A stretch of DNA of 10,242 nt from an uncultured bacterium (GTDB lineage Bacteria; Verrucomicrobiota; Lentisphaeria; Victivallales; UBA1829). Shown here piece after piece: positions 1-9,209 of the stretch. Under the pieces are notes generated by a model, which was not told the DNA's origin, did not search any database, and worked only from the letters and a program-made list of their open reading frames with translations. Every line of letters begins with the position of its first letter. Within the stretch, counting starts at the first letter, position 1. The translations under genes were made by a program, and so were the position numbers. Location of the stretch: NCBI GenBank assembly GCA_900549045.1, contig URNE01000048.1, positions 1 to 10,242 of the forward strand, given 5' to 3'.

Positions 1-58
1 ATCGGAAATATACACCGGATTTCGGAAAATACAACTGCCGGAATTCAAAAACCGCCTC

Positions 59-1897
59 TTACTTCTTCCGGTACAGAATCAGATTGCAGCCGCGGACCTC
101 GTGGGTCAGAATCGCTTCATACCCCGGATCAAGCTTCATCCGTTCATACAGAGCGCGGTTCTTCTCGAAATCCACATGCAGATCATCCAGATATGTCAGC
201 ACGTAATCCGCCCGATACGGCTCCGCCGCATCCATGATGTTCCCCGAACGTCCGATAAAATGAATCTGCATCTGCCGGTTCGTCAGCACAAACGCATCCG
301 GCGGCATTTTCGATTTGATTTCCGCAATCAACTCCGAACAGTCCGGCCGCTCCTGAATCCGGCCGAACGCATACTTCCCGACCGGGAGTCTGCCGAAAAA
401 CACTCCACACAGCACCATCCCCGCAAGCGCCGCGAACACCGCGGCCGTCGCCTGTCTGCGCTTTGAATATGCAGGGATCCCCGCCGCAAACGGAACCATG
501 CAGACGTTTCCGTTCCGCCGGAAACTCAGATACCCGGCCGCGCTCGCTACCGCCAGAATCGCAAAAATTTCCGTCTGATACCACATCGATATATTCAGCG
601 CATCCGCGCCGCCCATCATGAAAATTCCAAGCAGCAGCGGCAGGGAAGCCGCAAGCAGACGCGGCGCCGCGGTCGCCAGCGGAAAGAATGCCAGCAGAAT
701 CACCCCCGCGAACGCAAAATTCAGCGGATTGCAGAGCTTCTCCAGAAACGGAACCGTCCGCACAAACGGCGCAAGCAGAATATCCGTTATCGACCCGCCA
801 AGCTCCGCATAGTGGAAAGTCTGCACATAATTGCTGTTCCACGATTCCGGCATGTCGTAAAGAATCCGTTTCACCGCCGGACAGATCACCTTCACAGCGA
901 ACGCGAACCACGCGCACGAAAACGCCGCAAGCAGCACCCCCCGCCAATACCGCCGCTTCAGAATCAGATAAATTCCCCAGCCGAACCAGAACACCGCCGT
1001 AGTCTCCTGCAACAGCAGAATCAGCACAAAACAGAGCCCCGTTCCGGTCCGGTTCCCCTTGCGGTAGAAACAGTAGAACGCCGCAAGCAGCGCAGGGAAC
1101 ATCACAATCGGATGAAATCCGTAGAAGAGCGACAGGTTCAGATTCGGAACGGTGAAATGGAGCATCAGCGCCAGCGCCGTCAGAGCCGCCGGACAGCGCC
1201 CGAATCCAAGCGTCCGCGCCAGCCAGTACCACACGGGGATCAGAGAATAGATAAAGACCGAATTCAGCACGAACAGCGTTCGCGGATCCGGAAACAGCGC
1301 AACGAACGGTGTGATCAGAATGTTCGGGAGCGGATTGAAATGCCCCGCATTATAGAGGAACATCAGCGGTCTGCCGAGCGAATGCCGCAACCGCAGGTAT
1401 CCCTCGTAATACTCCGTCCAGTCGGTGTAAGTGAACCACAGACGGTTGAACGATTCGTTCTGCATGTAGATTCCCCACGCGAGCCCCGCCAGCGTTCCGG
1501 CCGCAAGCAGAAGCAGCGTCGGAGTCCGCTTCCATGCCGGAAAACGCCAGCCGCAGACCTGTGCGAGCCGCCATGTCACAATCATGACGACGAAAACAAA
1601 TGCCGTCACGCTGAAAAAGCAGGGAAACGGCAGAAGCGGGAACAGCAGCCACGCAGGCAGAGCCGCACGCGCAACCGCCGGAGCTTTCTCCTCCGTCTTG
1701 CGCTGAACAATGAATCCCGCGAGAAGCGAAAGCAGAGCCAGCGGAGCAATTGCCGCGGAGGGAACCAGATCGGTGTAGAACGTTTTGAAAAACGCCGGTT
1801 CCAGTCCGATCATATTGAAATAAAGAAAAACAAATGATGAAAGCAGCGCCGCGACCGCGCCGGAAAGAATCAGAAAAACCGCCGCTCCGTTCTTCAT
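59..1897 (-). CDS. DUF2079-family polytopic membrane protein
   Basis: This is a 612-residue protein with about a dozen hydrophobic segments, for example near residues 6-28, 46-64, 82-109, 127-145, 190-228, 236-250, 264-278, 287-313, 319-338, 394-426, 441-458 and 484-501. A soluble C-terminal tail of roughly 110 residues follows. The pattern fits DUF2079 membrane proteins, whose topology resembles GT-C glycosyltransferases: an acidic loop after an early helix (TDWTEYYEG, 158-166), GHFNP (185-189) followed by a hydrophobic stretch and FPDP, then YGFHP (259-263), and a QE pair (297-298) where the family usually has an acidic KED-like motif. The biochemical role of the family is unknown to me; a lipid-linked sugar transfer role is only an inference from topology. 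The ATG overlaps the dxs stop (ATGA), so the two are probably co-translated. No terminator is visible in the 58 bases after its stop. The family call is fairly safe; function is open. Confidence 0.8.
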   Translation of the reverse strand: MKNGAAVFLILSGAVAALLSSFVFLYFNMIGLEPAFFKTFYTDLVPSAAIAPLALLSLLAGFIVQRKTEEKAPAVARAALPAWLLFPLLPFPCFFSVTAFVFVVMIVTWRLAQVCGWRFPAWKRTPTLLLLAAGTLAGLAWGIYMQNESFNRLWFTYTDWTEYYEGYLRLRHSLGRPLMFLYNAGHFNPLPNILITPFVALFPDPRTLFVLNSVFIYSLIPVWYWLARTLGFGRCPAALTALALMLHFTVPNLNLSLFYGFHPIVMFPALLAAFYCFYRKGNRTGTGLCFVLILLLQETTAVFWFGWGIYLILKRRYWRGVLLAAFSCAWFAFAVKVICPAVKRILYDMPESWNSNYVQTFHYAELGGSITDILLAPFVRTVPFLEKLCNPLNFAFAGVILLAFFPLATAAPRLLAASLPLLLGIFMMGGADALNISMWYQTEIFAILAVASAAGYLSFRRNGNVCMVPFAAGIPAYSKRRQATAAVFAALAGMVLCGVFFGRLPVGKYAFGRIQERPDCSELIAEIKSKMPPDAFVLTNRQMQIHFIGRSGNIMDAAEPYRADYVLTYLDDLHVDFEKNRALYERMKLDPGYEAILTHEVRGCNLILYRKK

Positions 1898-3762
1898 GCG
1901 TCCCGCCCGAGTTTTTTCAGAACTGCGGAAGCAATGCTTTCCGGCAGCATCCCGTTGTTTTCACGCAGAATCCGCACGGATCCATGCGGCAGGATCCCCT
2001 CCGGCCAGCTGAAATGAAGCACGCCCTTGTTCGGGTTCCCGACCAGCAGATCATTGACAATCCGTCCGAGCCCGCCCGAATGCTGACTGTCCTCGATCGT
2101 CACCAGCAGTTTGTTTTCCGCCTCATGCAGAAGCAGCTCCGAATCGAACGGTTTCAGAAAGCGCGTGTTGACGACCGCCGCGCTCACCCCTTTCGCCCGC
2201 AAAAGCGCGGCGGAAGCAAGTGCGGTCAGCAGTTCACGTCCATTCGACCAGATGGAAACCTCCGTTCCTTCCGCCACGACTTCCGCCTTGCCCCAAACCA
2301 GCGGTGCGCGCGAGACCTCGATGTCCGAGGCGTCGGAACGCGGATAGCGGAGCATGACAGGTGCACTGCGTTCGTATGCGGCAAACAGCATCCCGCGCAA
2401 TTCTGCCGCATCGCGCGGACAGAGAATCGCGAGTCCCGGCATCCCAAGGAGAAACGGCAGATCGTAGATTCCGTGATGCGTCGGTCCATCCTCCACCGCC
2501 CCCGCCCGGTCAACGCCGAAGATCACCGGACGGTTCTGGAGACAGATGTCATGAAACACGCAGTCGAGCGCGCGCTGCAGGAACGTGGAATAGATCGCGA
2601 CGACTGGCCGCAACCCGCCTGCGGCGAGCCCCCCCGCAAAAGCGACGCAATGCTCTTCCGCGATTCCGACGTCGTAAAACCGTTCGCGGAACCGTTTCGC
2701 AAATTTGGAAAGCCCCGTTCCGCTCGACATGGCGGCGGTCAGAGCAACGACCTCCGGGTGTTTCTCCGCCAGGGCAATCAGCGAATCGCCGAACGCGGCG
2801 GAGAACGAATAGGAGCTTTTCGGCCCGGCCTTCAGTTCGCCCGTCACCGGATCGAACGCGGGAACCCCGTGAAACTTCTCCGGCGAGGAGATCGCATACT
2901 TGCAGCCATGTCCCTTTTCCGTGATCACATGAACAGCAATCGGACGCGCCGTAATCTCGCGAATCTTCTCGAAGTGGCTGATAAGGGAGGGCAAATCATG
3001 CCCGTCAATTGGTCCCACATACTTGAATCCCATCTCTTCAAAGAAAACGCTCGAAACAAGCAGATGTTTTGTCAGCTCTTCCACGCGGCTGATGAAATGA
3101 ATCACCGCCGAACCGAACGGCAGTTTGCGGAGAACATACTTGACATAAGATTTGAAATGGTTGTAGCCGCGCCCCGTGATGATTCGCGTCAGATGCGTGG
3201 AAATCGTTCCAACGCTTTTTGAAATCGACATTTTATTGTCGTTGATAACCAGAATCAGATTTCGTTTGAGCTCGCGGATGTTGTTGAGCGCCTCCAGAGA
3301 AACTCCGTTCCCGAGCGCGCCGTCGCCGACGACCGCAACGACTTTGGCGTCCTTGCGCCCCTCCGCCTCATTTGCCGCGGCAAGCCCCATCGCCGACGAG
3401 AGCGCGACTCCCGCATGACCGGTAACGAACGCATCATGTTCCGACTCCGCCGGCTGCTGAAATCCGGAAAGCCCGCCGTATTGACGGATGGTCGGAAAAC
3501 GCTTGAACCGTCCGGTCAGAATCTTGTGCGAATAGGACTGATGCCCCACATCCCAGACGATTTTATCCTCCGGGCTGTTGAATACACGATGAAGCGCAAC
3601 CGTAAGCTCAATCACGCCGAGATTGGGCGCGAGATGCCCTCCGTTCTTGGAAACAACGGAAATAATATTGCTGCGGAGCTCGCTGCACAGTTCCAGAAGC
3701 TCCGCCTGCGACATATTTTTTATATCCAGCGGACCGGTCACCCGGTCTAACAAGCCACTCAT
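1894..3762 (-). CDS. dxs: 1-deoxy-D-xylulose-5-phosphate synthase
   Basis: This thiamine-diphosphate enzyme condenses pyruvate with glyceraldehyde 3-phosphate to give DXP, the entry step of the MEP isoprenoid pathway and a precursor for thiamine and pyridoxal. The protein is 622 residues, the usual length. Visible motifs are GGHLAPNLG with His43, VGHQSY with His74, the ThDP/Mg motif GDGALGNG (146-153) ending at NDN (174-176), PIDGHD (251-256), catalytic Glu369 in IAEEH, and VDRAGAVEDGPTHHG (417-431) of the substrate loop. That loop is one residue shorter than the common RAG-V-G-x-DG form. I chose the ATG at 3762 because a GAGG site (3772-3775) lies 9 nt upstream; a GTG at 3771 would abut that site directly. 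The gene follows the ribosomal operon terminator and has its own candidate promoter, so it is probably a separate unit. It overlaps the downstream membrane protein gene by four bases. Confidence 0.97.
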   Translation of the reverse strand: MSGLLDRVTGPLDIKNMSQAELLELCSELRSNIISVVSKNGGHLAPNLGVIELTVALHRVFNSPEDKIVWDVGHQSYSHKILTGRFKRFPTIRQYGGLSGFQQPAESEHDAFVTGHAGVALSSAMGLAAANEAEGRKDAKVVAVVGDGALGNGVSLEALNNIRELKRNLILVINDNKMSISKSVGTISTHLTRIITGRGYNHFKSYVKYVLRKLPFGSAVIHFISRVEELTKHLLVSSVFFEEMGFKYVGPIDGHDLPSLISHFEKIREITARPIAVHVITEKGHGCKYAISSPEKFHGVPAFDPVTGELKAGPKSSYSFSAAFGDSLIALAEKHPEVVALTAAMSSGTGLSKFAKRFRERFYDVGIAEEHCVAFAGGLAAGGLRPVVAIYSTFLQRALDCVFHDICLQNRPVIFGVDRAGAVEDGPTHHGIYDLPFLLGMPGLAILCPRDAAELRGMLFAAYERSAPVMLRYPRSDASDIEVSRAPLVWGKAEVVAEGTEVSIWSNGRELLTALASAALLRAKGVSAAVVNTRFLKPFDSELLLHEAENKLLVTIEDSQHSGGLGRIVNDLLVGNPNKGVLHFSWPEGILPHGSVRILRENNGMLPESIASAVLKKLGRDA

Positions 3763-3771
3763 TCTCAACAC

Positions 3772-3775
3772 CTCG
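3772..3775 (-). promoter_or_regulatory. dxs ribosome-binding site
   Basis: GAGG sits 9 nt before the ATG at 3762 and directly against the GTG at 3771. The spacing favours the ATG and the protein beginning MSGLLDRV, which also matches the usual DXS N-terminus. Confidence 0.6.
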
Positions 3776-3789
3776 GAGTAAAACTCATA

Positions 3790-3817
3790 AATTTATCACA
3801 AAAAATGAGTGTTTCAA
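3790..3817 (-). promoter_or_regulatory. candidate sigma70-type promoter for dxs
   Basis: On the minus strand TTGAAA (3817-3812) and TAAATT (3795-3790) are separated by 16 nt. They lie in an AT-rich patch between the upstream operon terminator and the dxs start. Transcription would begin near 3783, giving a short leader of about 20 nt. The match is decent but not perfect, and no transcript data support it. Confidence 0.45.
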
Positions 3818-3836
3818 ATTGTTTTCGGAGAAAGTG

Positions 3837-3870
3837 AAAAAAAAACCGGCTCCCCGAGAGGAACCGGTTC
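3837..3870 (-). terminator. intrinsic terminator ending the ribosomal protein operon
   Basis: On the minus strand a 10-bp stem (arms 3869-3860 and 3853-3844, with one G-U pair at a position that would be C/A on the plus strand) encloses a six-base loop. It is followed by a run of nine T (3845-3837). It begins about 20 nt after the rpsS stop. The U-run and the G-U pair both point to termination of minus-strand transcripts, so the S10 block is a complete unit ending at rpsS. Confidence 0.92.
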
Positions 3871-3890
3871 TTTCGATCAGTGAAAGATCA

Positions 3891-4166
3891 TCAGACACTC
3901 TTGCCGCTGACAACGCCGTGACCTTTGAATGTACGGGTGGGAGCGAACTCGCCGAGTCTGTGTCCAACCATATTTTCCGTCACGAAGACAGAAACAAAGG
4001 TTTTGCCGTTATGCACATTGAAGGTATGTCCGACGAAATCCGGAATCACCATCGAACGACGGGACCAGGTCTTGATCGGGGCCTTCTTGCCGGATTTGTC
4101 CATTTTCTCGATCTTCTCGATCAGGTAATAGTCCACAAAGGGACCTTTTTTGATAGATCTGGGCAT
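3891..4166 (-). CDS. rpsS: 30S ribosomal protein S19
   Basis: S19 sits in the head of the 30S subunit, binds 16S rRNA with S13 and contacts the A-site finger. The 91-residue product has the full family pattern: MPRSIKKGPFVD at the start, a central TWSRRSMVIPDFVGHTFNVHNGK, and the conserved MVGHRLGEFAPTRTFKGH near the C-terminus. Its ATG shares one base with the rplB stop (TAATG), and a GGAGG site lies inside the end of rplB, so translation is probably coupled. It is the last gene of the operon here. In most bacteria rplV and rpsC follow, but here a terminator comes about 20 nt after the stop. Confidence 0.98.
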   Translation of the reverse strand: MPRSIKKGPFVDYYLIEKIEKMDKSGKKAPIKTWSRRSMVIPDFVGHTFNVHNGKTFVSVFVTENMVGHRLGEFAPTRTFKGHGVVSGKSV

Positions 4167-4993
4167 TATTTCTTCCTCCGTTCAACGATGAAGCGTTTGC
4201 TGTTCTTTCTCGGGCAGCGTGTCTTCTTGCCTTTGGCAAGCTGACCCCAGGGCGAAACGGGATGACCGCCGCCGCTTGTTCTGCCTTCACCGCCGCCCAT
4301 CGGATGGTCGACCGGGTTCATCGCAAGTCCGCGGACGTGCGGTCTCTTGCCGAGGTAACGCTTCTTGCCGGCCTTGCCGAGGGATACGTTCATGTGGTCG
4401 CCGTTGCCGACCTTGCCGATCGTCGCTTTGCAGGCGAGATTGACGAGACGGACTTCACCGCTGGGGAGCTTGACCTGCGCATAATCGCCGTCTTTGGAAC
4501 GGAGCAGGGCAACCTGTCCTGCGGAGCGGACCATCTTGGCGCCGCGTCCGGGAACGAACTCGATGCAGTGGATTTCGAGACCGACCGGGATGTTGCGGAG
4601 GGGCATGGCATTGCCCGGCTTGACTTCCGCCTGCTCATCGGAGATGACAGTCTGACCGACCGTCAGGCCTTCCGGAGCGAGGATGTAACTCTTCTCGCCG
4701 TCCGCATATGCCAGAAGGGCGATGAATGCGGAGCGGTTCGGATCGTACTCGATCTGCTGAACGACTGCGGGCACACCCTCTTTGGTGCGCTTGAAGTCGA
4801 TCATTCTGTAGCGGCGCTTGTTGCCGTTGCCGCGGAAGCGAGTGGTGATTCTGCCCGCGCTGTTACGTCCGCCGGTGGATTTTTTGCCTTTGGTAAGGCT
4901 CTTCTGCGGTGCGGTGCGCGTCAGTTCGGAATAATCCAGAACCGTGATGTATCTGCGGCTCTTGGTAATCGGATTAAAAGATTTTGTAGGCAT
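4166..4993 (-). CDS. rplB: 50S ribosomal protein L2
   Basis: L2 is a primary 23S rRNA-binding protein near the peptidyl-transferase centre and is needed for subunit joining. The product has 275 residues, the normal length. The RNA-binding N-terminal half includes GGRNSAGRITTRFRGNGNKRRYR (41-63) and the C-terminal part carries RPHVRGLAMNPVDHPMGGGEGR (217-238). The first histidine of that motif (His230, equivalent to E. coli His229 in mature numbering) is present. The second, His in E. coli, is Met232, a variant I recall from Bacteroidetes as well. An AAGGAG site at 5006-5001 overlaps the rplW stop and precedes the ATG by 7 nt. Confidence 0.98.
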   Translation of the reverse strand: MPTKSFNPITKSRRYITVLDYSELTRTAPQKSLTKGKKSTGGRNSAGRITTRFRGNGNKRRYRMIDFKRTKEGVPAVVQQIEYDPNRSAFIALLAYADGEKSYILAPEGLTVGQTVISDEQAEVKPGNAMPLRNIPVGLEIHCIEFVPGRGAKMVRSAGQVALLRSKDGDYAQVKLPSGEVRLVNLACKATIGKVGNGDHMNVSLGKAGKKRYLGKRPHVRGLAMNPVDHPMGGGEGRTSGGGHPVSPWGQLAKGKKTRCPRKNSKRFIVERRKK

Positions 4994-5004
4994 GTGTTAA
5001 CTCC

Positions 5005-5289
5005 TTACGCGAGGTCGATCGAGCCTTCGGCGAGAGAAACGACGGCCTTCTTCCAGTCGGGGCGTTTGCCCGGAATGGGGGATCTGCCGGAACGTTTCAT
5101 CTTGCCTTTGCAGGTCATGATGTTGACGGATTTCACCTTCACGCCGGGATAGATTTCCTCGATCGCGTCGGCGACCTCAAGTTTGGTTGCCTTGGGAGCC
5201 ACCTTGAAAGCGTACTGGTTGGCTTCTTTCAGAACCGCGCTCTTCTCGGTTACGAGAATATTACGAATGGTTTCAAAAGCTTTGGACAT
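5005..5289 (-). CDS. rplW: 50S ribosomal protein L23
   Basis: L23 lies at the exit of the nascent peptide tunnel and is the docking site for trigger factor and SRP. The product is 94 residues with the family's N-terminal ILVTEKSAVLKEANQYAFKV, the EVADAIEEIYPGVKVKSVNI segment and a basic extended loop (KGKMKRSGRSPIPGKRPDWKKA). I chose the ATG at 5289, which is preceded by AGGAG (5304-5300) at 10 nt. An upstream TTG at 5310 would add seven residues but would bury that site inside the coding region and lacks one of its own. The SD lies just after the rplD stop, so coupling with rplD is likely. Confidence 0.96.
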   Translation of the reverse strand: MSKAFETIRNILVTEKSAVLKEANQYAFKVAPKATKLEVADAIEEIYPGVKVKSVNIMTCKGKMKRSGRSPIPGKRPDWKKAVVSLAEGSIDLA

Positions 5290-5299
5290 TTTACCGTGT

Positions 5300-5304
5300 C
5301 TCCT
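5300..5304 (-). promoter_or_regulatory. rplW ribosome-binding site
   Basis: AGGAG lies 10 nt before the ATG at 5289 and supports that start over the in-frame TTG at 5310. Confidence 0.6.
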
Positions 5305-5306
5305 GC

Positions 5307-5936
5307 TCAAGCGAGACGCTTGACGAATTCGTCGAGCGCATCTTTGGTGAACATCAGCTTATCGGAGTAAACTACCTGATAGGTATTCACCGATGCGGCT
5401 TTGATGAGGATCGCGAGCGGCAGGTTGCCTGTGGCTCTGAGCTGATTCTCTTCATATTCCTTGACCGCGATGAGAACCTTGGCGGCATCCGCCTTGAAGG
5501 CTTTCAGAACGGCTGCGGCGCTCCTGGTCTTGGCATCCTGAAGATCGAAGTTCTCCAGAACGATGACCGCACCCTCTTTCACCTTTTCGGAGAAGGAGCG
5601 TTTGAGAGCAAGCTGTTTGACCTTGGCGTTGAGTTTGAATGCGAAGCTGCGCGGCTTGGGACCGAACGCAACGCCGCCGTGACGCCAGACCGGATTTCTT
5701 GTGCTGCCGGCACGCGCACGGCCGAGACCTTTCTGCTTGAAAGGCTTCTTGCCGCTGCCGGAGACTTCCGCTCTGGTCTTGGTGGACGCCGTGCCCGCGC
5801 GGAGTTCCGCGAGGAAGCCGACCACTGTATCGTGCACCGCCTGTGCACCTTTGTCAAATTCAAGGCAGGAATCATCAAGCGTGTAGTCGCCGACTTTCTC
5901 TCCCTTGATATTGAAGATGTCAATATTCATGGACAT
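5307..5936 (-). CDS. rplD: 50S ribosomal protein L4
   Basis: L4 binds 23S rRNA early in assembly and its long loop lines the peptide tunnel; in E. coli it also represses its own S10 operon. The product has 209 residues. The tunnel loop is recognisable at about 57-97: GSGKKPFKQKGLGRARAGST, then NPVWRHGGVAFGPKPR. The C-terminal Rossmann-like part (AVIVLENF, KVLIAVKEYEEN) is complete. Two ATG codons lie close together. With an AGGTGA site at 5946-5941 the first (5936) is 4 nt away and the second (5930) is 10 nt away, so the true product may be two residues shorter. L4 is an obvious candidate ligand for the structured spacer upstream of rplC, but that is inference. Confidence 0.97.
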   Translation of the reverse strand: MSMNIDIFNIKGEKVGDYTLDDSCLEFDKGAQAVHDTVVGFLAELRAGTASTKTRAEVSGSGKKPFKQKGLGRARAGSTRNPVWRHGGVAFGPKPRSFAFKLNAKVKQLALKRSFSEKVKEGAVIVLENFDLQDAKTRSAAAVLKAFKADAAKVLIAVKEYEENQLRATGNLPLAILIKAASVNTYQVVYSDKLMFTKDALDEFVKRLA

Positions 5937-5978
5937 TGTTTCACCTGTTGTTTAGTAGTTGAGGTTATCCGCCGCGGA

Positions 5979-6611
5979 TTATTTCTTCTTGGCCTGCTTG
6001 ACGAACAGAGTTCCGCCATTCGGTCCCGGGACGGCGCCTCTCACGAACAGCAGGTTTTCCTCTGCCGAGACGCTGACGATTCGCAGATTCTGGACGGTTC
6101 TGGAGGCATTGCCCAGCTGACCCGCCATTTTCTTGCCCTTGATGATGTTGCCAGGCCATTCACGGCAGCCGATGGAGCCCGGCTTTCTGTGCCAGCCGCC
6201 GCCGTGTCCGTCACGTCCGCCTTTGAAGTGATGACGAACCATAACGCCGTTGTAGCCTTTGCCTTTGGTGGTTCCGGTAATGTCAAGGAATTCACCCGCC
6301 GCGAAGATATCCGCCTTCACGACTGCTCCGACTTCGAGGCTGCAATCGCCTTCCGTGCGGAACTCCTTGATCACCGCCGGCGGATTCTTGTCCAATCCGG
6401 CCTTGACCACCGTACCGAGTACCTGTTTCGTGACATTTTTGACTTTGCGAGAGCCGAATCCAACCTGAACAGCCGTATAGCCGTCCCTCTCCTGTGTCTT
6501 GACATCAAGAACGACGCAGGGTCCGGCCTCAATGACCGTAACCGGAACAAGTGTTCCCTTCTCGTCGTAGACCTGAGTCATACCGACTTTCTTTCCGATA
6601 ATACCTTTCAT
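5979..6611 (-). CDS. rplC: 50S ribosomal protein L3
   Basis: L3 is an early 50S assembly protein with a finger reaching the peptidyl-transferase centre. The product is 210 residues from MKGIIGKKVGMTQVYDEKG. The central finger has ITGTTKGKGYNGVM (111-124), HHFKGGRDGHGGGWHRKPGSIG (127-148) and KGKKMAGQLG (158-167). The residue following GSIG is Cys149, where E. coli has the Gln methylated by PrmB. I chose the ATG at 6611, which has AAGGAG at 6621-6616; the alternative GTG at 6629 has no ribosome-binding site and the added residues are not family-like. It is the first gene after the 105-nt structured spacer following rpsJ. Confidence 0.97.
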   Translation of the reverse strand: MKGIIGKKVGMTQVYDEKGTLVPVTVIEAGPCVVLDVKTQERDGYTAVQVGFGSRKVKNVTKQVLGTVVKAGLDKNPPAVIKEFRTEGDCSLEVGAVVKADIFAAGEFLDITGTTKGKGYNGVMVRHHFKGGRDGHGGGWHRKPGSIGCREWPGNIIKGKKMAGQLGNASRTVQNLRIVSVSAEENLLFVRGAVPGPNGGTLFVKQAKKK

Positions 6612-6615
6612 TCTG

Positions 6616-6621
6616 CTCCTT
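6616..6621 (-). promoter_or_regulatory. rplC ribosome-binding site
   Basis: AAGGAG is four nt before the ATG at 6611 and fixes that start. It directly follows the base of a long hairpin (6624-6658), so its accessibility could be controlled by that structure. Confidence 0.65.
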
Positions 6622-6623
6622 CC

Positions 6624-6727
6624 GGGCACTTGCCCTCTCGGAAAAGGCCTTGGTGCCCAAGCTTTTTTGCTCCGGCCCGGAAACGGATTCCCCGAACCGG
6701 AGTGTTTTCATTGGAATTATTTTCCAA
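6624..6727 (-). promoter_or_regulatory. structured rpsJ-rplC spacer, candidate leader RNA
   Basis: This is the only long gap in the operon. In the minus-strand RNA three hairpins can be drawn by hand. The first pairs 6727-6722 with 6716-6711 (6 bp) and holds the rpsJ stop codon in its loop. The second pairs 6702-6697 with 6675-6670 (6 GC-rich bp) and contains an inner GGAA/TTCC pairing. The third has an outer 6-bp stem (6658-6653 with 6629-6624) and an inner 7-bp stem (6648-6642 with 6638-6632, two of the pairs G-U) closed by a CCG loop. No T-run follows any of them, so they are not intrinsic terminators. The last one abuts the rplC Shine-Dalgarno. A ribosomal-protein feedback site or an RNA processing site are both possible. 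Confidence 0.45.
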
Positions 6728-7048
6728 CCTTCAATAAAATATCAACACCGGCGGGAAGATTCAGCTTCTTCAGCTCATCCACTGTTCTCGCCGTCGGATT
6801 GATGATATCCATAAGACGCTTGTGCGTGCGGCTCTCGAACTGATCCATGGACTTCTTGTCAACATGGGGAGAGCGGTTCACGGTGTAACGCTGAACACGG
6901 GTCGGAAGCGGAATCGGTCCCGCAACCATGGAACCCGTCTTGCGGGCGGTGTTGAGAATCTCCGCAACAGACTGATCAAGAATACGGTGTTCGTACGCCT
7001 GAAGTTTGATACGGATCTTCTGTACGGCTTTTGCACTCGGTTTTGTGC

Positions 7049-7052
<4 letters not shown>
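6717..7052 (-). CDS. rpsJ: 30S ribosomal protein S10
   Basis: S10 is a 30S head protein and, as NusE, a partner of NusB in transcription antitermination. The product is 111 residues, slightly longer than the usual 100-105 because of a short basic N-terminal lead-in before KIRIKLQAYEHRILDQS. The family motifs follow: GPIPLPTRVQRYTVNRSPHVDKKS, then FESRTHKRLMDI. The ATG overlaps the fusA stop (ATGA), which implies translational coupling to EF-G. In the textbook arrangement tuf and the S10 leader separate these genes; neither is present here. Confidence 0.97.
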
Positions 7053-9175
<2,123 letters not shown>

Positions 9176-9209
9176 AGTTCAGTCTTTCAATGAGCATGTT
9201 GTGTTGAGA

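Noticed and set aside
1..58. Possible terminator after the DUF2079 gene
   Set aside because: Only short imperfect repeats are present, with no stable stem followed by a T-run.
1834..3222. A 462-codon plus-strand open frame antisense to dxs, and similar ones at 812-1837 and 5679-6737
   Set aside because: All mirror strong minus-strand genes. Their products are low-complexity Arg/Pro/Gln-rich or otherwise unfamiliar, as expected for antisense shadows.
4298..4300. Met232 in L2 (DHPM in place of DHPH) as an active-site loss
   Set aside because: The functionally implicated first histidine is present, and I recall the HPM form from Bacteroidetes, so it is ordinary variation.
5967..5979. A small inverted repeat (ATCCG/CGGAT) just after the rplC stop as a terminator
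   Set aside because: The stem is only 5 bp with a 3-nt loop and no T-run follows; rplD begins about 30 nt later.
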